Of a stretch of 64,000 nt of DNA, positions 40,892-51,900 are shown piece after piece. How positions within the stretch are numbered: position 1 is the first letter of the stretch; the number at the start of each line of letters is the position of its first letter. Below the pieces are notes generated by a model. The model searched no databases and was not told the origin of the DNA. It was given only the letters and a program-made list of their open reading frames with translations. A program made the translations under genes and the position numbers. Source of the DNA: 630D-37 sp037478835 (lineage in GTDB: Bacteria > Chloroflexota > Anaerolineae > Anaerolineales > Villigracilaceae); the NCBI GenBank assembly GCA_037478835.1, contig JBBFLV010000001.1:417900-481899 (forward strand), in the 5' to 3' direction.

Positions 40892-43705
40892 ATGGAAGTG
40901 CGAGCCGATGTATCCCGAAAATTAGTACTAAGGCGCATTTTGCTCATTGCCATACTGGCGGATGTGGTTGCTATTGGCGCTTATACTGTTCAGTTCTTCC
41001 TCAATCCCGCCTGGCAAATGGAATGGATGATCGCCAATGCCGGGGGGCTTTTGCTGGTCTATCTGATGGTGTATTTTCTTCTCCGGCGGCCGGCGATTCG
41101 GGAGGAACGTCAAATTTCGCGCTTGCTCTGGGTGGCGATCCTGGCGACCGAGCTCTCTTTTATCGGCTCTGCGTTCACCATCGCGGGATTAGAGATTTTC
41201 TATGCGGTGATCCTGATCCTGTTGATTGTTGTGGCTTCTCGCCCATCCGCTTTGGCACAAAATGAATACCCATGGGCGGTTGTCTCCGCGCTGGCAGCAG
41301 GGGCACTGATTTTGTTACCATTAGCACTCCCGTTGGAGTACCGGCTTGCCGCTCCCTCCCCATTAAGGGTTTCGTCTTACTCGATTCTGGGCCTGACCCT
41401 TGTATTATATGGATTTTATGTTTCCGCTGCCTATCCGATCAGCTTGCGCGTTAAGATTCCATTTGCCACGGTCTTCATCAGCCTGCTCTCGGTCATCGTG
41501 ATTGCCGTTCTGGCGAATCGTATTGCTACCCAAGCATTGCAATCGGCCGGTGAGACGGCACTGGAAAGTGCGGCGATTCAGGTTTCCACGCAACTAGATA
41601 ACTATATTTTGAACAATATCGAAATCGTACGTACTCAGGCGCAGCTTCCCTTGTTGCGAAACTATTTGCTTGCGCAGGTGGGCGAGTTTCAGCGACCTGT
41701 TACTTTTATTGAAGTGGGGCAGACGTTGCTTTCGTTCCAGTCGCGGAATGTACAGTATATTGTCTCTTATGGCTTATTGAACGAACGCGGCATTGTAGTT
41801 GCAGATACTGTCAACAGGCATATGGGGCGTGATGAAAGTGGAGAGGAATACTTTCGCCGCGCCATTTTAGGTATCTCGGGTGCTTTTGAAATTCGCTATC
41901 GAGGTTCACCCCCTCAACAGGTGATCGCTTTTGCTGCACCGGTAAGGGCTGTTGATGGACATCCGATCGGTGTGTTACGTTTTTGGTTGCTGCCTTCGGC
42001 TGTGCAGCAGATCGTTTCTGCAAATAGCGGCTTGGCAGGGGAACAGTCGTTTGCCATTCTGGTAGATGAAAATGGAATCGTTCTGGCACATGGCGAACGT
42101 CCCCAGATGAGCGGAAATCTAATCCGTTCTCTGGATGATGCCACTCTGAACGCGCTGTATGCCATGGGACGTATTCTGCCTGGTACCTTGCCCGAGGTTG
42201 CCCCTATGTCGGGGCTGGCAGAAGGTTTGGAGCAATTACCGCAGGCCCGGTTTTTTGATATGGAAGCACATGCCCAGGAAGGTGTTGTCAGCAAAGAGCG
42301 CGCTACGGCGCGGCGCATGTATACCCTTCCCTGGACGGTTGTGTATTACCAATCAACAGATTTTTTCACGCAACCCTTACGCGCACAACGGAATGTGATC
42401 GTTCTGGCGACGTTAGGACTGAGTTTGCTTGTAGCATTGATTGGTGTCCTTATTTCGGAGGCGATCGTGCGACCCTTGCGCCAATTAAGAGATGCGGCGC
42501 AGCGGGTGCAACAGGGGGATCTGAACATAAACCTTGTGGTTCAAAGTCGTGATGAGACTGGGGTGTTGGCCGAGGCCTTTACGCAGATGGTCCAGCGAAC
42601 GCGCGATGTGTTGAACAACCTGGAAGCGCGCGTCCAAGAACGTACCCTGGCCCTAGCCGAGCGCTCCTCCTATCTTCAGGCCGTGGCCGATGTGGGACGT
42701 TTGATCTTCTCGTTGCGTGATCCGCAAGCATTGATTGCTCGCGTGGTTGAGATCATTCGTTCCCGCTTTGGACTGTATTACGTTGGCTTGTTTGAAGTAG
42801 ATGGCAGTGGTGAGTGGGCGGTTTTGCGCGCCGGCACCGGCGAGGCCGGCAAAGCCATGCTGGCGCGCGGGCACCGTATTCGGATTGGAAGCGGGATGAT
42901 CGGTTGGAGCATTGCTCACAATCAGCCGCGCATTGCCCAACAAGCCGAGCTGGATGCTGTGCGTCTGCGCACTCCGGAATTGCCGGAAACCCGTTCGGAA
43001 GCTGCTTTGCCTCTCCGCACCCGCAGCGGCGTGATCGGCGCCCTGACGATCCAGAGCGCCCGCCCGAATGCCTTCAACCCGGATAACTTGGCCATTTTCC
43101 AGGTGCTGGCCGATCTGGTTGCCAGCGCGTTGGAGAATGCACATCTGTACGCAGAGATGGAAAACGTTGTGCACAGCCTGGAGCATGTCTTTGCCGAACG
43201 CGTGCGTTCGACGTTGGAAGAATATTTCCATGCTCACGGAAGTGTGACCTATCGCAGCGATGGGACTCAGGTTTGGGAAGACCCACGTGCCTGGCATGCA
43301 GAAATGGAAGAAGCACTAAAACGTGGGGAGCCCGTGATCGGCGAACAAACGCTTTACGAGCAGGAGATGATCTATCCTCTGGCACTTCCCATTCTGTTGC
43401 GTGGTCAGGCAGTTGGCGTGTTGCGCACCTATAAACCGGCCGAAAAAGGTCCGTGGACTTCCCAGGAAGTGCGTGTTTTGCAGAACATTCTCGATCAGAT
43501 TGCGCTCACCCTGGAAGCCTCACAGCTTTTTGAGCAAACCCAACAGCGTGCCATCTACGAGCATATCCTTTCCGAAATTACCGGCAAGGTCTGGAGTGCC
43601 AGCGGTGTGGAGGGTATCTTGCAAACAGCTGTGCGCGAATTGGGGCGGGCGCTGAATGCCGGTGAGATAGAGATTGCTCTGACGGAGGATGGCCATGAAG
43701 CCTAG
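40892..43705 (+). CDS. Membrane sensor 3: multi-helix membrane part, Cache-like domain, HAMP and GAF
   Basis: A 937-residue protein. About six hydrophobic helices in the first 210 residues are followed by a TM helix, an extracytoplasmic Cache-like domain (about 240-500), a second TM helix, HAMP (IVRPLRQLRDAAQRVQQGDL), a coiled coil, one full GAF (RGHRIRIGSGMIGWSIAHNQ) and a half-GAF, then the shared tail (EHILSEITGKVWSASGVEGI). It closely resembles sensor 5. ATG 40892 has GAGG seven bases upstream; longer frames overlap sensor 2 out of its reading frame and are rejected. It lacks any kinase domain. Confidence 0.85.
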   Translation: MEVRADVSRKLVLRRILLIAILADVVAIGAYTVQFFLNPAWQMEWMIANAGGLLLVYLMVYFLLRRPAIREERQISRLLWVAILATELSFIGSAFTIAGLEIFYAVILILLIVVASRPSALAQNEYPWAVVSALAAGALILLPLALPLEYRLAAPSPLRVSSYSILGLTLVLYGFYVSAAYPISLRVKIPFATVFISLLSVIVIAVLANRIATQALQSAGETALESAAIQVSTQLDNYILNNIEIVRTQAQLPLLRNYLLAQVGEFQRPVTFIEVGQTLLSFQSRNVQYIVSYGLLNERGIVVADTVNRHMGRDESGEEYFRRAILGISGAFEIRYRGSPPQQVIAFAAPVRAVDGHPIGVLRFWLLPSAVQQIVSANSGLAGEQSFAILVDENGIVLAHGERPQMSGNLIRSLDDATLNALYAMGRILPGTLPEVAPMSGLAEGLEQLPQARFFDMEAHAQEGVVSKERATARRMYTLPWTVVYYQSTDFFTQPLRAQRNVIVLATLGLSLLVALIGVLISEAIVRPLRQLRDAAQRVQQGDLNINLVVQSRDETGVLAEAFTQMVQRTRDVLNNLEARVQERTLALAERSSYLQAVADVGRLIFSLRDPQALIARVVEIIRSRFGLYYVGLFEVDGSGEWAVLRAGTGEAGKAMLARGHRIRIGSGMIGWSIAHNQPRIAQQAELDAVRLRTPELPETRSEAALPLRTRSGVIGALTIQSARPNAFNPDNLAIFQVLADLVASALENAHLYAEMENVVHSLEHVFAERVRSTLEEYFHAHGSVTYRSDGTQVWEDPRAWHAEMEEALKRGEPVIGEQTLYEQEMIYPLALPILLRGQAVGVLRTYKPAEKGPWTSQEVRVLQNILDQIALTLEASQLFEQTQQRAIYEHILSEITGKVWSASGVEGILQTAVRELGRALNAGEIEIALTEDGHEA

Positions 43706-45311
43706 CACATCCGTTTCACAAAATCTTCAAGAGTGGCGCGCAGAGTTGTTGCAAAGAGTGCTGTTCGTTGCCTCGGTCGGTGGGTTTCCGATCTTGATCA
43801 TTGCCTTTTTCACCACACCGTTCCCGGTCATTCTTTTATACCTTTTCGTCTATCTGGCTCTGCTGGCGATAACGGTTTTTCCCGTTCCATATCGTTTGCG
43901 TGCCATCTTTGCTGTCGCTCTGCTCTACCTGATCGGTATTGGGAATTTCCTTGAAAATCAACATGGTCAAGAAGGCTTTATGACGTTTCTGGCCTTGATT
44001 GCCCTAGGGTTTATCTGGTTGGATTTCCGTCTTGCGGTCATCCTTTCTGGGTTTACCCTTTTGACTGCTGTGTTTTTCTCATTAATGGGATTGGCAGATT
44101 TTAGTTTTTCGGTAAATAATTTATTCTTTTTTGGAATACCAGTTTACAATCTTATATTTCTTTCTGTGCTCATTGTTTTCTCGGCGTATTCGCTGCTCCA
44201 ACGGCTCGGCGAGTTGTTTGTGCAATCTCAGGGCCAGAAGGTCGAGCTGGAAACCATCCGAGCGTCCCTGGAAGAACAGGTTGCAGAGCGGACGGCCGAG
44301 CTAGAGCGACGCACCCGTCAGCTGAATGCCGCCATTCAGGTAACGCGTGAAGCCGCTCTGGAGCGCGATATTACCTATCTAGTGCGTCAGGTAGTTACCC
44401 TGATCGGAAAATACTTCGGCTACTATCATGTGGGTCTCTTTCTGCTGGATGAAACACGCCGCTATGCCGTACTCCAGGCGGCCTCTTCGGAAGAAGGTCA
44501 ACGGCTGGTCGAGCGCGGTCATCGCCTGGAAGTAGGCACTCAAGGAATTGTGGGACGCGCCGCGGCGGAAAAACGCGCCTATATCGCCCAAGATGTAGAA
44601 CTGGAAGAAGCCTATTTTCGCAATCCGGAACTGGTACGAACTCGCTCCGAGATCGCTTTGCCACTTATGATTCGCGGCGAAGTGATCGGGGTGCTGGATA
44701 TCCAATCCGAAGAACCGCAAGCATTCCGCCAGGATGACATTGAAACGCTCCAATCAATGGCCGATTCGATCGCAATGGCGCTAGAAAATGCCCGTCTCTT
44801 TTCCGAGACCCAACTAACGCTACAACAGGTTCAGGCCCTGAGCGCGGCCGAGGTAGCACAGGCATGGCGTAAATTTAGTGCTCGGCGACGTGTTGGTTAT
44901 CGTTACACTCCGCTTGGGGTGCGTTCTCTGGAGGCTACGGCGATCATCGCACCCAATGGCAGTGAGGGAATAGAAATACCCTTGCAATTGCGTGGTCAAC
45001 GCATCGGTGTTTTGCGCCTAAAGCGCAAAGCCAGTGGTCAACCCTGGAGCGAACAAGAGAAGAACTTGGCACAGCAGGTGGCCGATCAGATCGCTCTGGC
45101 GCTTGAAAATGCGCGTCTGCTAGAAGAGACCCGTGACCGAGCTGAACGTGAGCGCATTTTGGCCGAAATCGCGGCGCGCGTGCGTGAGACGCTTGATATT
45201 GAAACCATCTTGCGTCGGGCTGCCGATGATACCCGTTCGGCCTTTGCGCTCCCGGAAGTGGTGATCCAGATTTTGCCCGAAATGGCTCCGGAGTCGCGCT
45301 CCGAAGCATAA
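43695..45311 (+). CDS. Membrane sensor 4: helical membrane part and GAF, no kinase
   Basis: A 538-residue protein. About six helices occupy residues 20-170, with no large external domain and no clear HAMP, then a strong coiled coil (EEQVAERTAELERRTRQLNA), one full GAF (RGHRLEVGTQGIVGRAAAEK), a half-GAF and the shared tail (ERILAEIAARVRETLDIETI). The start at 43695 has GGAGG six bases before it (ATG 43689 is the alternative) and it overlaps sensor 3 by eleven bases. It ends sixteen or twenty-two bases before sensor 5, depending on that start. Confidence 0.85.
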   Translation: MKPSTSVSQNLQEWRAELLQRVLFVASVGGFPILIIAFFTTPFPVILLYLFVYLALLAITVFPVPYRLRAIFAVALLYLIGIGNFLENQHGQEGFMTFLALIALGFIWLDFRLAVILSGFTLLTAVFFSLMGLADFSFSVNNLFFFGIPVYNLIFLSVLIVFSAYSLLQRLGELFVQSQGQKVELETIRASLEEQVAERTAELERRTRQLNAAIQVTREAALERDITYLVRQVVTLIGKYFGYYHVGLFLLDETRRYAVLQAASSEEGQRLVERGHRLEVGTQGIVGRAAAEKRAYIAQDVELEEAYFRNPELVRTRSEIALPLMIRGEVIGVLDIQSEEPQAFRQDDIETLQSMADSIAMALENARLFSETQLTLQQVQALSAAEVAQAWRKFSARRRVGYRYTPLGVRSLEATAIIAPNGSEGIEIPLQLRGQRIGVLRLKRKASGQPWSEQEKNLAQQVADQIALALENARLLEETRDRAERERILAEIAARVRETLDIETILRRAADDTRSAFALPEVVIQILPEMAPESRSEA

Positions 45312-45332
45312 CCCGCAAGGATACGAATGCCT

Positions 45333-48116
45333 ATGTCGGAAATTCCTGATTCTCGAGCACACCATTTTCAAACCGTGGCACGTATTGCCCAGGCCGGCAC
45401 GCTGCTTTCACTGGCTGCGCTTTCCTTGTTGGCCCTGCGCAGTGGGAGCTGGCAGCTTTGGGCCACAGTAGCGATTACCCTGATTCTCTTTTTACTCACC
45501 GATTTGAGCATTTTCCTGGCGCGGCAGGGGCATGTGCTCCTTGCACCGTGGCTCTTGTTCGTGAGTGGGGAACTGGCGTTCTTGGCCGGTGGTGCTTTGG
45601 TCGCTAACATGGGCTGGATGCTAGGGCTGACACTTCTTGCCCTGATTTCCAGTATGAGCACCCTGCTCTTGCCTCGCCCGCAACGTTTGCCGGCGATCGG
45701 AACCGCCCTTCTGACCGCTATTCTACTCCTGGGGCTGGATGCCCTGGCGCCGGCCTATCGTCTTGCCGTTCCGACCGGCATTCAGGTGTATTTGTTTGTC
45801 TTGTTCGCCATCGTTGGGTTTTCCTATCTCGTTTACTATGCTCAGGTTGTCAATCCATCGCTGCGGGCACGTTTGCTCGCCGTATTGTTAGCGCTTACAT
45901 TGCTACCATTGGGATTGGTATCTTTCATTGCCCTGCGCACACTGGAAAATCGTCTGCGGGAAAATATTTCTTTCCAATTGCAAGCGGCCTCGCGTTTGAG
46001 TGCCCAACAAGTGGATGAATTTATTGGGTCGACGTTGAACAGCGTTAAAACATACGCGCAATTGCCTGAAGTGGTCGAATTTCTGAAGACTCTACCGAAC
46101 GATCCTGAGCGTGAAAGCATGTTCAGAGAATTGCAGCAGACGCTTGTGACCCTGAGCCGACTGGACCCTGTTAACATCATCTCTTACGGAGTTCTTGATC
46201 GAAGTGGTACTGATGTTGCCGATTCCGTTTTCGTGAATATCGGCTCCAGTGAGGCCGACAAGGATTACTTCCTACAACCCTTGCAAACCAGCCAGCCTTA
46301 CGTCTCCTACGTCAATGCCCGCACAAACACCCTCACCTTTTCGGCACCGGTGAGAGATGAGCGTGGGGTGGTATTGGGTGTGCTGCGCGTGCACTATAAC
46401 GCGGTCGTGCTCCAGCAACTGGTGGTCAGAAACAAGGAGCTGGCCGGTCCGGCCTCCTTTGCCGTGCTGGTGGATGAAGATGGCATTATCCTGGCACATG
46501 GCGATAATTCGGCGGCCAATTTCAAATTGCTGGCGCCGGTTTCTCCCAGCGCCTTTGAGTCTTTTCAGGCGATCGGACGTCTTTCGTCCGGGACGATGGA
46601 ACAGCTTTCTTTGAACCTTCCCAATCTGCTTCCGTTGCTCCAGAAGGGTACACAAGAATTGATCACGTCGGAGATCCATCCACTCGCCCTGCACCCCGAA
46701 GTGATCGTTGCCCAACCGCTTCTTAATCGTCCATGGACGCTGTTTTATGCACAACAAGAACGTTTCTTCTCCGCTCCGCTGCGGCGACAATTCTTGCTCT
46801 TTAGCGTTCTGGCATTGATGACTGCCTTGGCCAGCGCCTTTATTTCCCTGACGCTCTCCGAGCGTTTGCTACAACCGATCGCCTTGCTCACCCAGGCGGC
46901 GCGCCGGGTTCAGGAAGGGGATTTCAACGTTCAGGTAGCTTTGGAGCGTCGGGATGAGAGTGGCTTGCTGGCCACTGCTTTCAATACGATGACCGCTTAT
47001 ATTCGCGATCTAGTGGCTTCATTGGAAGCGCGTGTGGCAGAGCGTACGCGTGAACTGGAAGAACGTTCCCGTGCTTTGCAGTATACTGCTGAGATCGGAA
47101 GTGCTATTGCTTCGACCCTCGATCCACAACAGCTAGCCCGACAGGCAGTAGAATTGATTCAAAAGCGCTTTGGGCTGTATTATGTCGGTCTCTTCGAGGT
47201 CGATGGCAGCGGCGAATGGGCTGAACTTCGCGCCGGCACCGGTGAGGCCGGCCAGAAGATGCTCGCCAGGGGACATCGTATTCGTATCGGTACGGGAATG
47301 GTCGGTTGGAGTATTGCCAACAATCAAGCGCGCATTGCCCAGCAGGCGGAGTTGGATGAAGTACGCTTGCGCACGCCCGAACTGCCAGAGACGCGCTCCG
47401 AAGCCGCTATCCCGCTGCGTTCGCGCGGTCAGGTGTTGGGAGCGCTCAGCATCCAAAGTGATCAGCCGAATGCCTTCACACCCGAAAACTTGGCCATTTT
47501 CCAGATCCTCGCCGAGCAACTCGGTACGGCGTTGGATAACGCCTATCTCTATACCGAAAGTCAGGAAACTTTGCGCAGTTTGGAACGTGCCTATGCCGAG
47601 CGCACACGGATTGAGTGGCGAGAGGCTTTGCGGCGCCTACGTGCTCCTCTTGCCTTCCGTAGTGCGGCCCGCGGAAGCATTCCGGTTGCACCTTTGCAAG
47701 CATCCGATGCAAGCAGAGCGTTGACTACAGGGGAAATTGTCATCGAGACCGATCTACAATCCCCCGGCGGAAGATATTTTATCAGTGTTCCGATCAAAAT
47801 CCGCGGCCATGTCATCGGCCTAATGCGCACCTATAAATCTGCCGAGCGAGGCCCCTGGAGCGAAGAGGAGATTAATGCGCTACGCATCATTGCCGAGCAG
47901 GTTGGAGCCGCGCTAGAAACCGCCCGCCTTTATGGCGATTCCCAGCGGCGAGCTGAGCGTGAACGTTTGCTGGCCGAAATTACTACCAAAATCCGTTCGG
48001 TGAGCGATCCGCAAGCAATGATCCAGACCACTTTGGATACCTTGCGACAAGCCCTGGGCGTTAAGGAAGTACACTTGATCCCTGCGGAAACCGATGACAG
48101 AGAGGACCAAGCCTAG
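45333..48116 (+). CDS. Membrane sensor 5: Cache-like, HAMP and GAF domains, no kinase
   Basis: A 927-residue protein with the same plan as sensor 3: several N-terminal helices, a TM-flanked Cache-like domain (about residues 205-480), HAMP (LLQPIALLTQAARRVQEGDF), coiled coil, a full GAF (RGHRIRIGTGMVGWSIANNQ, nearly identical to that of sensor 3), a half-GAF and the shared tail (RLLAEITTKIRSVSDPQAMI). Sensors 3 and 5 look like duplicates whose outer domains diverged. ATG 45333 or 45327 may start it; no strong ribosome binding site is visible. The ParA gene follows after 22 bases. Confidence 0.85.
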   Translation: MSEIPDSRAHHFQTVARIAQAGTLLSLAALSLLALRSGSWQLWATVAITLILFLLTDLSIFLARQGHVLLAPWLLFVSGELAFLAGGALVANMGWMLGLTLLALISSMSTLLLPRPQRLPAIGTALLTAILLLGLDALAPAYRLAVPTGIQVYLFVLFAIVGFSYLVYYAQVVNPSLRARLLAVLLALTLLPLGLVSFIALRTLENRLRENISFQLQAASRLSAQQVDEFIGSTLNSVKTYAQLPEVVEFLKTLPNDPERESMFRELQQTLVTLSRLDPVNIISYGVLDRSGTDVADSVFVNIGSSEADKDYFLQPLQTSQPYVSYVNARTNTLTFSAPVRDERGVVLGVLRVHYNAVVLQQLVVRNKELAGPASFAVLVDEDGIILAHGDNSAANFKLLAPVSPSAFESFQAIGRLSSGTMEQLSLNLPNLLPLLQKGTQELITSEIHPLALHPEVIVAQPLLNRPWTLFYAQQERFFSAPLRRQFLLFSVLALMTALASAFISLTLSERLLQPIALLTQAARRVQEGDFNVQVALERRDESGLLATAFNTMTAYIRDLVASLEARVAERTRELEERSRALQYTAEIGSAIASTLDPQQLARQAVELIQKRFGLYYVGLFEVDGSGEWAELRAGTGEAGQKMLARGHRIRIGTGMVGWSIANNQARIAQQAELDEVRLRTPELPETRSEAAIPLRSRGQVLGALSIQSDQPNAFTPENLAIFQILAEQLGTALDNAYLYTESQETLRSLERAYAERTRIEWREALRRLRAPLAFRSAARGSIPVAPLQASDASRALTTGEIVIETDLQSPGGRYFISVPIKIRGHVIGLMRTYKSAERGPWSEEEINALRIIAEQVGAALETARLYGDSQRRAERERLLAEITTKIRSVSDPQAMIQTTLDTLRQALGVKEVHLIPAETDDREDQA

Positions 48117-48138
48117 TTTTTTATAGAGGAGCAAGGCG

Positions 48139-48936
48139 ATGGCATATGTGATCGCGATCTCGAACGAAAAAGGCGGCGTAGCCAAAACCACTACTACGCT
48201 TTCTCTTGGGGCGGCCCTGGCGGAGCATGGTTGCCAGGTTCTGCTCATCGACTTGGATCCCCAGGCGAACCTTTCTCTGGGCCTTGGTTTTGAGAAGGAT
48301 GGAGTCGCGAACAACGTGGCGGATGTGCTTTTGAACGCAGCCCCGTTGGAGAAAGCAATCCTGGAGACGGAGATCGCAAACCTTTTCTTGGTACCTTCTG
48401 CTTCTCGTCTGGAGGCGGCCGAGCAATTGCTGCCGGTGCGGAGTAACTTTAAACTGATATTGCGGGATGCTTTGCTGCGCCTATCGGAAAAACGCTCTTT
48501 CGAGTATGTACTTCTGGATTGTCCCCCGGCCTTGGGTAGTCTCACCATGAACGCTTTGGGAGCAGCTCATCTTCTGATCATTCCTACGCAGCCGGAATTT
48601 TTTTCGGCATATGCGCTGCGAGATATGATGGATCTGATCCGACATATTCGGGCGGAAGCGAATCCGGAACTTCGCTATCGAATTCTGGTGACGATGATGG
48701 ATCGGCGCAATCGGGTGCATCGTGATATTTATGAGCAGCTTTGCACCACCTTTGGTCAGGGTATCTTTAATACCGTTATTGAGGTAGATACTCGATTACG
48801 CGAAAGCCCAATCGCCGGCCTGCCGATCACACATTACAAGAGTAACAGTCGTTCAGCACAACAGTATCGTGCACTGGCACAGGAGTTAATCGAATATGCC
48901 CAGGAAAAAAGCCTCACGCGTCGAACATCTGTTTGA
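48139..48936 (+). CDS. ParA/Soj-family ATPase
   Basis: A 265-residue ATPase. The deviant Walker A reads EKGGVAKTTTTLSLGAALA with the signature lysine, switch I region has LIDLDPQANLSLGLG and switch II YVLLDCPPALGSLTMNALGA. This is the small, chromosome-type ParA/Soj family, which binds DNA or membranes as ATP dimers. It is not next to any parB, but lies between sensor 5 and the hybrid kinase, inside the signalling operon, recalling ParA-like proteins that position chemoreceptor clusters. GAGGAG is its ribosome binding site. It overlaps the kinase gene by 41 bases. Confidence 0.9.
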   Translation: MAYVIAISNEKGGVAKTTTTLSLGAALAEHGCQVLLIDLDPQANLSLGLGFEKDGVANNVADVLLNAAPLEKAILETEIANLFLVPSASRLEAAEQLLPVRSNFKLILRDALLRLSEKRSFEYVLLDCPPALGSLTMNALGAAHLLIIPTQPEFFSAYALRDMMDLIRHIRAEANPELRYRILVTMMDRRNRVHRDIYEQLCTTFGQGIFNTVIEVDTRLRESPIAGLPITHYKSNSRSAQQYRALAQELIEYAQEKSLTRRTSV

Positions 48937-51900
48937 ATCTTTACGTCAGAGTGGTGAACCTCCTCTTCCTGCGCTTCCTGAAGGGCGAAGGCGGGCTCGT
49001 CGTCTGTCTGCCGAGCAGCCTGTTCCCGCAGGGCGTGCCGAAGAAGCCCTCTATCAACTGGAAGTTCCGGTACGTTTTGGCGAACGGGTGTGGGGAAACA
49101 TTCAGGTGTTGGATGAGAATCCTTTTCCCCCAGAAGGCGAGGAATTTCGCTTTGTTCAACAGGTGAGCGAACAACTGGCGTTGGCACTGGAAAATGCCCG
49201 TCTGTTTCAGGAGACCCAACGTCGCGCCGAGGAAATGACCATTCTGAATGAGATGGGGCGCGAGTTGGCCGCGCGCCTGGAATTGAACGAAATCCTGGAA
49301 ACCCTTTATCGTTATACCTCTCGCCTGCTTCCCACCGGCCATTTTTTTATCGCCCTGTATGATGCCGCTACAAATACAGTCTCGTTTCCCTTTGCCGTTG
49401 AAAACCATCAGCGCCAAAACTGGCGACCTCGCAAGGATGGAAATGGCCTGACCGAATATCTGATCCGTACACGTCGCCCCTTGCTTCTGAAAGAAGAAGC
49501 TGTTCAGCATATTCGGGAAATGGGCATTGATGTCATCGGCAGTGAAGCCATTTCCTGGCTGGGAGTGCCGATGATGGTTGGCGATCAGGTCCTCGGAGCG
49601 ATCGCGGTCCAGGACCCTGAACGTCCTCATGCGTTCGATGAACACGATCAGCGCCTTTTGGAGGCGATTGCCGGTCATGCGGCGATTGCGATTCAAAACG
49701 CTCGGCTGTTTGCCGAGGCACAGCGCCGTGCGGCGCAGCAGGCGGCTCTGTACTATCTCAGCACCCGCCTAGCGCAAACCCGTGATCTCAAGGAAATCTG
49801 TCAGATTGCCGTTCAAGTCTTGCGAGAGCGCCTAGGGTTTGCTTTCTCCGGCATTTTTATGGTGGATCCGACGACCGGCGATCGGGTGCTTCAGGCGCAA
49901 AGCGGCTGGGATGAGGCTCCGGCGAATTGGCGTATTCCGGCCGGAAAAGGTCTCAGCCGCTTTGCCATCGAGACCGGACGTATGCATTATTGGCCAGATG
50001 TCACAAAGCACCCAGAATATATCCCAGGCCTAAGAGATTCTCATACCGAAGCCGATATTCCTATTCAGATTGGCGAGAATGTATTGGGCGTTCTGATTGT
50101 TGAGGATCCGCGCGTAGATGCGTTTACTTCGGAGGATTTGGAGCTGCTGCTGGCTGTAGCAAACGTAGTGGCGGTGGCGATTGAAAACGTCCGCTTGTTG
50201 GAAGAAACGCAACGCAATGCGCGCGAGATGGCGCTGCTCAACCGGGTGGTGGGAGCGGTGGCCGGCACGTTGCATCTTTCTGAGGCCTTGCAGGTAATCG
50301 TCCGGGAGATTGTGGAGTATTTCCCCGTAGAGCATGGCGGGCTGGCCCTGCTTGATGAGAGTGGAGAATATCTCACCGTGGTTGCCGAGCATGGCAAGAG
50401 AACTGTGTCCTCGGTAATTGGGGTACGTTTCCGTATGTCGGATAACCTCTCTACACAGGAGGTCTTCCAAACCCGTCAGCCGGTGTTTATCGAGGATGTC
50501 CAAAGTGATCCGCGAGTGGATGCGGCATTGCGAGAACAATTCAAGAGTCGCGGCATTGTCAAATTGGCCATCTTTCCCATCCTGGCCGGTAATGATGTGA
50601 TCGGCACGTTAGGTCTGGATATCCTCGATCCGCAGGCGAATCTGTCACCTTCTGATCTGGCGCTGATCCAAAACATTTTGGTCCAGGCCTCTGCAGCCAT
50701 CCAGGAAGCGCGCCTCTTCGAGCAGGTACAGGCTTCGCGCCAGGCGTTGCAACGACAAAACGAATACCTGGCCGCGGCCGCGGAAATCGGTCGTCTGGTG
50801 ACTTCAGCACTCGACCTACCTACCATTTTCCGCCGAGCCGTGAACTTGGTGCGCGAACGTTTCGGCTACTACCATGCGGCCATCTTTACTATCGAAGAGA
50901 CCGGTTTTAACGCTATCTTGCAAGAGGCGACGGGCGAAGCCGGTGCCGAAATGAAACGTCGTGGCCACTCTTTGCCGGTTGGGTCGAAATCGATCGTCGG
51001 CACTGTCACCGCTACCGGTGAGCCGTTGGTGGTCAACGATGTTTCACAGAATCCTATTCACCGTTTCAACCCGCTCCTCCCCGAAACACGCGCCGAAGCG
51101 GCGATTCCCTTGCGCATCGGTCAACGCGTGATCGGAGCATTAGACGTGCAGTCTACGCAGGTCAACGCTTTCAGCGAAAACGATATTGCCGTTTTGCAAA
51201 TCCTGGCCGATCAAATCGCCGTGGCGATTGACAATGCTCGCTCGTACCAAGTTGTTCAGGAAGCCATGCGCGAGATGCGCGAAGCCGATCGTATGAAGAG
51301 TCAATTCCTGGCGAATATGAGCCACGAACTGCGCACCCCGTTGAATTCGATCATCGGTTTCTCGCGCGTGATCTTGAAAGGCATCGATGGGCCGATCACC
51401 GAGCTGCAACGCCAGGACCTGACGGCGATTTACAACTCCGGCCAGCACCTGCTCGGCCTGATCAACGATATCCTCGATCTCTCTAAGATCGAAGCCGGAA
51501 AGATGGAACTGGCGTTTGAAGAGGTCAACCTGGCAGAGATTATCCGCAGTGTCATGTCTACGGCGAGCGGCCTGGTGAAAGATAAGCCGATTACCCTCAA
51601 ACGTTCGATTCCGGATGATCTGCCCACGGTCCGCGCCGATGCGACGCGCATTCGCCAGGTTTTGCTCAACCTGCTCTCGAACGCGGCCAAGTTCACCGAG
51701 CAGGGTGAGATCCGTGTCGAAGCGAGCGTGCAGGTCGGTCCGAACGGTCAGCCGGAGGTGTTGGTCAAGGTTACGGATACAGGGCCGGGCATTTCGGAAG
51801 AGGATCAAAAGAAGCTCTTCCAGCCGTTTTCGCAGGTGGATGCTTCCCTTACCCGAAAGACGGGTGGTACCGGTCTGGGTTTGGCCATTTCAGCGCAATT

